DNA of 5,396 bases from Actinomycetota bacterium (lineage in GTDB: Bacteria > Actinomycetota > Actinomycetes > S36-B12). The notes beneath the pieces are model-generated. The model did not search any database and had not been told where the DNA came from. It saw only the letters and a program-made list of their open reading frames with translations. Shown piece by piece: positions 1 through 5,396 of the stretch (its first letter is position 1; every line of letters begins with the position of its first letter). The stretch lies in NCBI GenBank assembly GCA_026392575.1, contig JAPLBU010000326.1:679-6074 (forward strand), given 5' to 3'. The translations under genes were made by a program, and so were the position numbers.

Positions 1-3000
1 AGTCCGCGCAGCGGGCCGGCGTTCCCGTGCTCGGGGCATCCGGTCCCGTCGAGTCGCTGCAGGAGGCACTGGCCGAAGCAGATCGGATCGGCTACCCCGT
101 CTTCATCAAGGCCTCTGCCGGCGGCGGCGGACGCGGTCTGCGCAAGGTCGAGACACGCGAGGAGGCAACCCTCGTCTACGACTCGGCGAAGCGGGAGGCC
201 GCTGCCGCTTTCGGCGACGACACGCTCTTCGTCGAGCAGGCCGTCGTGCGCCCGCGCCATGTCGAGGTGCAGATCCTCGCAGACGGTATCGGCAATGTCG
301 TCCACCTCTACGAACGCGACTGCTCCGTCCAGCGGCGGCATCAGAAGGTCGTCGAGATCGCACCAGCACCCGGGTTGCCGCGCGAGCTCGTCGAACGCCT
401 CTGCTCCGACGCCGTCAACTTCGCGCGCGAGGTTGACTACAAGGCCGCCGGCACCGTCGAGTTCCTCGTCTGGACCGACCCCGAGCAGCGCGCCCCCGCC
501 CACGTCGCCGGCTACGGGTACTCGTTCATCGAGATGAACCCGCGCATCCAGGTCGAGCACACGGTCACGGAGGAGGTCACCGGGATCGACCTCGTCCTCT
601 CGCAGCTCCGCATCGCCGGCGGCGAGACCCTGGCCGACCTCGGAATCGCGCAGGAGGGCATCAGCGTCCAGCGCAGCGCGATCCAGTGCCGTCTCACCAC
701 GGAGGATCCCGCTGACGAGTTCCGGCCGGCGACGGGCACGATCGTCGTCTACCGCTCCCCCGGCGGGCCCGGCGTGCGACTCGATGGAGCCACCTACGCA
801 GGGGCCGACGTCACGCCGTTCTACGACTCGCTGCTCGTCAAGCTGACCGCGAGTGGTGCCGACTTCACCAGCGCCGCGCGCCGCGCACGACGGGCCCTGT
901 CGGAGTTCCAGGTCCGTGGCGTTGCGACGAACATCAGCTTCCTGCGCGCCCTGCTGAGCGACCCGGACTTCCTCGCCGGCGACCTGACCACCGCCTTCCT
1001 CGACGAGCATCCCGAGCTCATGTCGGCCTCGCCGGGCTCCACGATCGGCGCGGCATCTGGCCTGCTGCTCCGCCTCTCCGAGGTCACCGTCAATCGCCCC
1101 CACGGTGACTCCCGGACGACCCAGCGCGATCCGGCAACTCTGCTGCCCCGGGAAGCCATCGCCGCTGCCCCGCCGGCACGCACCGCCAAGCAGGTTCTCG
1201 ACGCGGACGGTCCCGAGGCCCTCGCCGCGTGGCTGCGCGCCCTCGACCACGTTGCCGTCACCGACACGACGCTCCGCGATGCCCACCAGTCCCTGCTTGC
1301 CACCCGGGTGCGCACGCGCGATCTCGTGGCCGGAGCAGAGGCGCAAGCCCGCCTGCTGCCCGGCCTGTTCAGCCTCGAGTGCTGGGGTGGTGCGACCTTC
1401 GATGCCGCTCTGCGGTTCCTGGGCGACGATCCATGGGAGCGACTGGAGCAGTTGCGGGCCGCGGCTCCAGATGTCATGACGCAGATGCTCATCCGCGGAC
1501 GCAATGCCCTTGGCTACGCGCCATACCCGGAAGACGTCGTCACCGCCTTTGTCGGCGAGGCACGGCTGGCGGGCATGGATGTCTTCCGTGTCTTCGACGC
1601 ACTCAACAGCGTCGAGAAGACCCGGCCCGTGATCGATGCCGTGCGCGCGAACGCCGGCTATGCCGAGGGCGCGATCTGCTACACCGGCGACGTCCTCGAT
1701 CCGGCCGAGACGACGTACACCCTCGACTACTACCTGCGCATCGCCGAGCAGTACGTCGACGCAGGTGCGCATGGACTGGCCATCAAGGACATGGCCGGCC
1801 TGCTGCGCCCACCGGCCGCCACGGCTCTCGTCCAGGCGCTGCGCAGCCGCTTCGACGTTCCCGTCCGCCTGCATACCCACGACACCGCTGGCGGCCAGCT
1901 CGCGACCTACCTCGCCGCGATCGATGCCGGGGTCGACGGAGTCGACTGCGCATCGGCTCCGATGGCATCCGGCGGCAGCCAGCCCAGCCTGGGTGCCCTG
2001 CTCGCTGCCATGGCCCACGCCGACCGCGACCCGAGCGCCGGCGGCGGGCTCGACCTCGCCGACGCCGCGACCCTTGAGCCGTACTGGACGGCGGTCCGTG
2101 ATCTCTACGCCCCGTTCGAGGCCGGCCAGCGCTCACCCGCGACCAGCGTCTACCGGCACGAGGTCCCGGGCGGCCAGCTGTCGAATCTGCGGGCGCAGGC
2201 CGACGCTCTCGGTGTCGGCGACCGGTTCTCCGAGGTCCTCGAGGCCTATCACGATGCCAACCTGCTGCTGGGCCGTCCGGTCAAGGTCACCCCGAGCAGC
2301 AAGGTCGTCGGCGATCTCGCGGTCTGGATGGTCGCCGCGGGCGTCAGCCGCGCCGACCTGCTGGACGAGCCCGCCCGGCACGACCTGCCGGCATCCGTCA
2401 TCGCCTTCCTGCAGGGTCAGCTCGGGGTGCCCGAGGGCGGCTTCCTCGAGCCGTTCACGAGTGCGGTGCTCGCCGGGAAACCCCCGCTGGCCGAGCCGGC
2501 GTTCAACGCCATCGACCGGGCCGACCTCGCTCACCCCATGACCAGGCGCGCGGCGCTGACTCGGCTGATGCTGCCGGCCGAGGCTGCTGCATTCGAGACG
2601 TCTCGCCGCACCTACGGCGACGTCTCCCTGCTGCCCACCCATGCCTACCTCTACGGACTGCAGCACGGTCGCACCGAGGTGATCGACATCGCGGCGGGTC
2701 AGCAGATGTTCGTCGATCTCGACGCGATCGGCGATCTCGACGAGACCGGCAGACGCAGCGTCCATCTGCGTGCCAACGGGCAGCCCGTCGTCCTGCGCGT
2801 CATCGACGAGCGCGCCCCGAAGTCCGCCAACGTCCGGCCGAAGGCCGAGGCAGGGAACCCCGGGCACCTGGGCGCCTCCGTTCCGGGAGTGATCAGCGTG
2901 CTCGTCAAGCCCGGTGACCAACTGCAGGCGGGCGACAAGGTCGCCATCATCGAGGCCATGAAGATGGAGTCAGCCGTGACTGCCAGCACCGCCGGTACCG

Positions 3001-3083
3001 TCGAATCCGTGCATGTTGCGGACAAGTCGCAGGTCGAGCCCGGTGATCTCGTGGTGACGATGACCCCCGCTCCCCCCGCCTGA
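1..3083 (+). CDS. pyc: Pyruvate carboxylase, 5'-truncated by window edge
   Basis: Biotin-dependent pyruvate carboxylase, a cytosolic enzyme making oxaloacetate from pyruvate, bicarbonate and ATP (anaplerosis). The frame is open from base 3, reading SAQRAGVPVLGASG, so the GTG at 27 is an internal Val and roughly 120-130 N-terminal residues are missing. Numbering from that Val: the biotin carboxylase part (about 1-330) has the ATP-grasp Lys28 with its glycine-rich loop, RDCSVQRRHQK at 97-107, and EMNPRIQVEH at 169-178. The carboxyltransferase domain begins near 408 with TDTTLRDAHQS; it has Asp413, the carboxylated Lys587 in IKDMAG, metal ligands His616 and His618 in LHTHD, and catalytic Thr755 in VTPSSKVVGD. 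The tetramerization region follows, then the biotin carrier domain with EAMKM (biotinyl Lys979), 39 residues from the end. All three activities in one chain fit the single-chain type. One motif is odd: SGGSQPS at 648-654, where most family members have TSQP. No frameshift is seen. Confidence 0.97.
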   Translation, partial: SAQRAGVPVLGASGPVESLQEALAEADRIGYPVFIKASAGGGGRGLRKVETREEATLVYDSAKREAAAAFGDDTLFVEQAVVRPRHVEVQILADGIGNVVHLYERDCSVQRRHQKVVEIAPAPGLPRELVERLCSDAVNFAREVDYKAAGTVEFLVWTDPEQRAPAHVAGYGYSFIEMNPRIQVEHTVTEEVTGIDLVLSQLRIAGGETLADLGIAQEGISVQRSAIQCRLTTEDPADEFRPATGTIVVYRSPGGPGVRLDGATYAGADVTPFYDSLLVKLTASGADFTSAARRARRALSEFQVRGVATNISFLRALLSDPDFLAGDLTTAFLDEHPELMSASPGSTIGAASGLLLRLSEVTVNRPHGDSRTTQRDPATLLPREAIAAAPPARTAKQVLDADGPEALAAWLRALDHVAVTDTTLRDAHQSLLATRVRTRDLVAGAEAQARLLPGLFSLECWGGATFDAALRFLGDDPWERLEQLRAAAPDVMTQMLIRGRNALGYAPYPEDVVTAFVGEARLAGMDVFRVFDALNSVEKTRPVIDAVRANAGYAEGAICYTGDVLDPAETTYTLDYYLRIAEQYVDAGAHGLAIKDMAGLLRPPAATALVQALRSRFDVPVRLHTHDTAGGQLATYLAAIDAGVDGVDCASAPMASGGSQPSLGALLAAMAHADRDPSAGGGLDLADAATLEPYWTAVRDLYAPFEAGQRSPATSVYRHEVPGGQLSNLRAQADALGVGDRFSEVLEAYHDANLLLGRPVKVTPSSKVVGDLAVWMVAAGVSRADLLDEPARHDLPASVIAFLQGQLGVPEGGFLEPFTSAVLAGKPPLAEPAFNAIDRADLAHPMTRRAALTRLMLPAEAAAFETSRRTYGDVSLLPTHAYLYGLQHGRTEVIDIAAGQQMFVDLDAIGDLDETGRRSVHLRANGQPVVLRVIDERAPKSANVRPKAEAGNPGHLGASVPGVISVLVKPGDQLQAGDKVAIIEAMKMESAVTASTAGTVESVHVADKSQVEPGDLVVTMTPAPPA

Positions 3084-3110
3084 CCCCCGTCCTTCGCCAC
3101 CCACCCCGCC
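3064..3110 (+). terminator. C-rich, G-poor stretch, possible Rho-loading site
   Basis: These 47 bases cover the last codons of pyc and the start of the intergenic gap. They contain 33 C, 6 G, 5 T and 3 A. An excess of C over G in the transcript just after a stop codon is the usual composition of Rho utilization sites. The hairpin that follows has no U-tract, so Rho-dependent ending of the pyc transcript is plausible. This rests on composition only, and C-rich runs also arise by chance in high-GC genomes. Confidence 0.3.
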
Positions 3111-3169
3111 CGTCTTGAGGTTGGCGGCGCTTCAGGTGCCGGGAACCGCCACCAACCTCAAGACGGCGG
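3106..3169. repeat. Strong inverted repeat / hairpin between pyc and UPF0303 gene
   Basis: The left arm (3111-3124, CGTCTTGAGGTTGG) is the exact reverse complement of the right arm (3152-3165). The stem extends by four more pairs (3106-3109 with 3166-3169) if the C at 3110 is bulged, giving 18 pairs. Inside it, 3125-3130 pairs with 3136-3141 (one G-T pair) around the loop TTCAG, leaving about 10 unpaired bases. There is no run of T after either arm, so it is not a classic intrinsic terminator. It could be a terminator or RNA-stabilizing hairpin for pyc, a copy of a dispersed palindromic element, or an operator-like site, since the right arm covers the -35 region of the next gene. The repeat itself is certain; its role is not. 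Confidence 0.8.
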
Positions 3170-3173
3170 TCAC

Positions 3174-3179
3174 TACGCT
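3174..3179 (+). promoter_or_regulatory. Candidate -10 element for leaderless transcription
   Basis: TACGCT fits the actinobacterial -10 pattern TANNNT. Its last base is 7 bases before the A of the ATG at 3186, the spacing expected if transcription starts on the start codon itself. There is no Shine-Dalgarno-like sequence before that ATG, which agrees with a leaderless mRNA. No good -35 hexamer is visible about 17 bases upstream, where the right arm of the inverted repeat lies. Confidence 0.45.
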
Positions 3180-3185
3180 CGCGGT

Positions 3186-3659
3186 ATGACCACCGGTGAC
3201 TACACATCCGAAGCCCTCGAGGCCGAACTCGCCGAGCTCGAGCTGACCTCGTTCAGCCCCGCCGAGGCGGTGGCCCTCGGCTTGCTGGCCACCGACCGGG
3301 CGATCAACGAGCAACTCGCCATCATCATCGAGGTCCACCACCTGGGTCGCCTCGCCTACCGCGCCGCACTGCCCGGCTCGATCCCCGACTCCGATGACTG
3401 GCTGGTGCGCAAGCGCCGAGTTGTCGAGCGCTATCACCGCTCGACCCTCGCGACCAAGGTGAAGTACGAGGAGCGCGGGACCACGTTCAACGAGTCGACG
3501 GGGCTAAGCGAACTCGAGTACGCCGCACACGGTGGCGGGATGCCGGTGTTCGTCGCCGGGGTTGGGGTCGTCGGCGGCTTCTATGCGTCCGGCCTGCCCG
3601 AGGTAGACGATCACCGCTTCCTCGTCTCCTGCCTACGCGACCTCAAGTCCTCGATGTAG
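3186..3659 (+). CDS. UPF0303 / haem-degrading-domain family protein (157 aa)
   Basis: Small soluble protein resembling the UPF0303 family, which belongs to the HbpS/GlcG-like 'haem-degrading' domain group (Pfam PF03928). No signal peptide or membrane segment is visible. Family-like stretches, recognised from memory, are the ALPGS...DSDDWLVRKRRVVERY block (61-83), the RGTTF turn (97-101), YAAHGGGMPV (112-121), and the glycine-rich GVGVVGGFYASGLPEVDDH (125-143). The length is close to what I expect for the family. An acidic, Leu/Glu-rich N-terminus (about 8-22) precedes the core. The ATG was chosen because a leaderless-type -10 element sits just upstream and no ribosome-binding site is seen. 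The family's biochemical role is poorly defined; haem binding is shown for some relatives only, so haem degradation should not be assumed. It is probably transcribed alone: the inverted repeat separates it from pyc, and the next gene is convergent. Confidence 0.85.
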   Translation: MTTGDYTSEALEAELAELELTSFSPAEAVALGLLATDRAINEQLAIIIEVHHLGRLAYRAALPGSIPDSDDWLVRKRRVVERYHRSTLATKVKYEERGTTFNESTGLSELEYAAHGGGMPVFVAGVGVVGGFYASGLPEVDDHRFLVSCLRDLKSSM

Positions 3660-3689
3660 CCCCGATAAGTGCCCCCGGAAGCGGGGCTA
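3657..3689. terminator. Shared bidirectional terminator hairpin between convergent genes
   Basis: TAGCCCCG at 3657-3664 pairs exactly with CGGGGCTA at 3682-3689 (8 pairs, 17-base loop). A competing hairpin, GCCCC at 3671-3675 with GGGGC at 3683-3687, has a 7-base loop. The TAG of the plus-strand gene (3657-3659) and the TAG of the minus-strand gene (3687-3689 read in reverse) form the outer ends of the stem. A T-tract is lacking on both sides, as is common for GC-rich actinobacterial terminators. Its position exactly between convergent genes supports termination in both directions. Confidence 0.55.
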
Positions 3690-4787
3690 GTGGGTGCGGG
3701 TGCGCTCGGCCTGCTCGGCCAGTCGCTGCACGAGTACCTCGTGGGCCCAGCCCTCGTCCACGGCGAGCCGCACCAGATCCGCCTGCGTCGGCGGCGCCAG
3801 CCCGTCGATCGGCTGATCGCGGTCGAGATTCGTCGGGAACGCATAGCCTTCCGCACTCGCCGCGATGACATTGTCAATCTCGTGCCGGTCCCAGCCTTCC
3901 GCCACATGCGCCTTCATCAGGTCGTCGTAGATGGACGTGGCGACGAGCTCACGGTCGATCGTCTCCATCGACCGTCCGAAGGCTGACGACACCTGCAGCA
4001 GGTTCGCCATGCGCCGGATGTCGGCGGTGTGGTTGGTGCCAGCCGCATGGAACAGCGCCGGGTTGAAGAAGATCGCGTCTCCCTTGGCCAGCGGAAGCTG
4101 GACGAAGCTGTCGTCGAAGTGCGCCCGGAACTCCGGCAGCCGCCACGCGAGATAGCCCGGCAGGTACTTCTGCGAGTGCGGGAGCAGCAGCGTCGGGCCG
4201 CTCGCGACCGGCATGTCCGTGTGGGCAACAGCCCCCTGCAGGGTGAGAACGCGTGACAGTGCATGCACATGCGTCGGGTACTCGCCCGCTACCTCGTTGG
4301 TCTGGAACCCGAGGTGGTAGTCGCGATGTGGAGCCTGCGACATGCCGCCCGGATTCACGACGTTGACCTGCGATGTCATCTGGTAGGCCGGGCCCAGCCA
4401 GCTTTGCGAGATCAGTGCGATGACGTCATTCGCGTAGTAGCGCACGAATAGGTCCGGGGCCCGTATCGCGAGCTTCTCCAGTGCGTTCCAGATGCGGTCG
4501 TTCGCACCCGGCTTGCCGAAGTGATCGCCCGCAGCACCGCCGGCCGCATGCTGCTCGACGATGATCTCGTTGAATGCCGATGTGACGGCATCGACAACCT
4601 CCGTGTCCGGGAACGCACCCGCGAAGACAACGACGCCAGGGCCGTCAGCGAGGGCTGCCGCCAGCTCACCCTGCAGCGCGCGCCGCCGGATGGGGTCGGC
4701 CATGGCAGGCGCGATCTGCGCGCGCTCGTAGATGAGCACTCCATCGACAACCGCACTGGCGTGCGGGTAGTCCGCCACGGCCGTCAC
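3687..4787 (-). CDS. Phytanoyl-CoA dioxygenase (PhyH) family Fe(II)/2-oxoglutarate oxygenase
   Basis: A 366-residue soluble oxygenase of the PhyH type (PF05721), a family that couples 2-oxoglutarate decarboxylation to substrate hydroxylation at a non-haem iron. The likely iron ligands are His154 and Asp156 in APHRDYHLG and the distal His247 in ALFHAAGTNHT. Arg258 or Arg259 in DIRRMANLL is placed to hold 2-oxoglutarate. Other core strands are QMTSQVNVVNPGG (136-148), SGPTLLLPHSQK (196-207) and KGDAIFFNPALF (235-246). The C-terminal part (about 270-366) is helical-looking and makes the protein somewhat longer than many relatives. The start is GTG at 4787: no in-frame start exists further upstream before a stop, but a second GTG three codons later (4778) is possible. 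No Shine-Dalgarno is visible, so translation may be coupled to the upstream transaldolase-like gene, which ends 17 bases before. The substrate is unknown; the family is broad and 'phytanoyl-CoA' should not be taken literally. Confidence 0.9.
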   Translation of the reverse strand: MTAVADYPHASAVVDGVLIYERAQIAPAMADPIRRRALQGELAAALADGPGVVVFAGAFPDTEVVDAVTSAFNEIIVEQHAAGGAAGDHFGKPGANDRIWNALEKLAIRAPDLFVRYYANDVIALISQSWLGPAYQMTSQVNVVNPGGMSQAPHRDYHLGFQTNEVAGEYPTHVHALSRVLTLQGAVAHTDMPVASGPTLLLPHSQKYLPGYLAWRLPEFRAHFDDSFVQLPLAKGDAIFFNPALFHAAGTNHTADIRRMANLLQVSSAFGRSMETIDRELVATSIYDDLMKAHVAEGWDRHEIDNVIAASAEGYAFPTNLDRDQPIDGLAPPTQADLVRLAVDEGWAHEVLVQRLAEQAERTRTH

Positions 4788-4804
4788 GGTCGCCGCGATG
4801 TCGA

Positions 4805-5396
4805 TCAGGTCGGCCAGACGGCAGTCGGCCGAAGTGAGCCGAACTGACGGAGCGTGCGAGCCGTCGCACCGTATTGCGTGAAGTCGGAGATCGCCAGGCC
4901 GTCCTCGTCGTAGGCCTTGCGGAACTCGGCGAAGTTGTCGTAGAGATCGGCGACGATGCGCGGATCTACCGGGTCATCAAGCCGGTGGGTCGGCTCGATG
5001 CCACTCGCATTCAGCCGCTTCTGCCAGCCGAAAGGCGGCGAGATCACGACATTGCCGCCGATGAACTGGCTCCAGTGCATGTGATTGCGGAAGGCCGCTG
5101 ACAGCAGGCGGGTGCGATAGCCGCGCTCCTGGTACAGCGCGTAGGCCTTCTTGAACACGGCGACGCCTGCCCACTCGGTGATGCCGGGGTCGACCGTGAT
5201 CTGGTCGCGCTCGGCAGACACCCGCATCCAGTCGTCCGTGCGGCCGACCATGATCGTGCAGACGGGACCCATCGTGCTGACATCGAGTCCCGCGGCCTCG
5301 CGGCGACGCAGGCCGCGCTCGACGGCCTCGGCGACGGCGAGCGCCTGCGGCACCGTGAACGACACTGTCGCGTTGATGCTGACACCGCGGTATGTG
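4805..5396 (-). CDS. Transaldolase-family protein, C-terminal part, 5' end outside window
   Basis: The reading frame is open to the right edge and reads TYRGVSINATVSFTVPQALA, so the GTG at 5365 is an internal Val; 186 residues follow it. Aligned by eye to E. coli TalB: GVSINATVSFTVPQA matches GINCNLTLLFSFAQA, TIMVGRTDDW matches the strand carrying TalB Arg181, and YQERGYRTRLLSAAFRN matches the segment carrying TalB Arg228. This indicates a (beta/alpha)8 class I aldolase/transaldolase that would move a ketose-derived C3 unit through a Schiff base. The Schiff-base lysine lies upstream, outside the window. Both phosphate-binding arginines are kept (Arg42 and Arg93, counting the Val as 1), but TalB Ser176, Phe178 and Ser226 correspond to Thr37, Met39 and Ala91. 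The end (DEDGLAISDFTQYGATARTLRQF) fits the family's C-terminal helices. It is the first gene in the window of an operon with the PhyH oxygenase. The substrate is probably not standard; a plain pentose-phosphate transaldolase remains possible. Confidence 0.82.
   Translation of the reverse strand, partial: TYRGVSINATVSFTVPQALAVAEAVERGLRRREAAGLDVSTMGPVCTIMVGRTDDWMRVSAERDQITVDPGITEWAGVAVFKKAYALYQERGYRTRLLSAAFRNHMHWSQFIGGNVVISPPFGWQKRLNASGIEPTHRLDDPVDPRIVADLYDNFAEFRKAYDEDGLAISDFTQYGATARTLRQFGSLRPTAVWPT

Noticed and set aside
27..29. GTG as the start of the pyruvate carboxylase gene
   Set aside because: The frame is open upstream to the window edge and encodes family sequence (AGVPVLGASG); a start here would remove the N-terminal lobe of the biotin carboxylase domain.
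821..1504. 227-residue minus-strand frame across the biotin carboxylase/carboxyltransferase junction
   Set aside because: Arg/Ser/Ala-rich shadow of pyc with no motif.
1229..2541. Two long overlapping plus-strand frames inside pyc (1229-2077 and 1636-2541)
   Set aside because: Their products are Arg/Pro/Ser-rich low-complexity sequences typical of out-of-frame GC-rich coding DNA, and pyc is intact across the region, so no frameshift is needed.
2133..2921. 262-residue open frame on the minus strand inside pyc
   Set aside because: It lies wholly opposite a convincing pyc coding region, its product has no recognizable family features, and long antisense frames are common in GC-rich DNA.
3111..3165. 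Insertion-sequence terminal repeats
   Set aside because: Only 27 bases separate the arms, there is no transposase and no flanking target duplication, so this is a hairpin or palindromic repeat rather than an IS.
2947..3207. Minus-strand frames covering the pyc end and intergenic gap (2699-3100, 2947-3207)
   Set aside because: They are Arg-rich or antisense to the biotin carrier domain and lack any start signal; the gap is better explained by the C-rich stretch, inverted repeat and promoter element.
5363..5365. GTG as the start of the transaldolase-like gene
   Set aside because: The frame continues upstream to 5396 with family sequence (RGVSINATV), so this is an internal Val and the gene is truncated by the window.

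Overview
This window appears to be chromosomal DNA from a high-GC Gram-positive bacterium (Actinobacteria). The evidence is strong G/C bias at third codon positions, GTG used as a start codon, a possible leaderless promoter, and an actinobacterial-style single-chain pyruvate carboxylase. The genus cannot be named from the sequence alone. I see no mobile element, CRISPR array, tRNA or rRNA.

Layout. Positions 1-3083 (+) hold most of a pyruvate carboxylase gene that enters from upstream; its N-terminal part lies outside the window. A 102-bp gap (3084-3185) contains a C-rich, G-poor stretch, a strong 64-bp inverted repeat, and a candidate -10 element placed so that the next gene would be transcribed leaderless. 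Positions 3186-3659 (+) encode a small UPF0303 / 'haem-degrading'-domain protein. A 33-bp hairpin at 3657-3689 contains the stop codons of this gene and of the convergent gene, one in each arm, and probably acts as a shared bidirectional terminator. Positions 3687-4787 (-) encode a phytanoyl-CoA dioxygenase-type (PhyH) Fe(II)/2-oxoglutarate oxygenase. Immediately upstream of it, 4805-5396 (-) is the C-terminal part of a transaldolase-family protein that leaves the window at its 5' end. These two minus-strand genes are 17 bp apart and look like one operon.

How the genes may work together. Pyruvate carboxylase refills the TCA cycle with oxaloacetate and appears functionally independent of its neighbours. 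The transaldolase-like and PhyH-like genes probably belong to a sugar or small-molecule pathway that continues beyond the right edge. The transaldolase-like protein keeps the two phosphate-binding arginines of the family but differs at several other active-site positions, so its substrate may not be the usual pentose-phosphate sugars. I found no clearly new system. The best leads are this divergent transaldolase/oxygenase pair and the inverted repeat after the pyruvate carboxylase gene.
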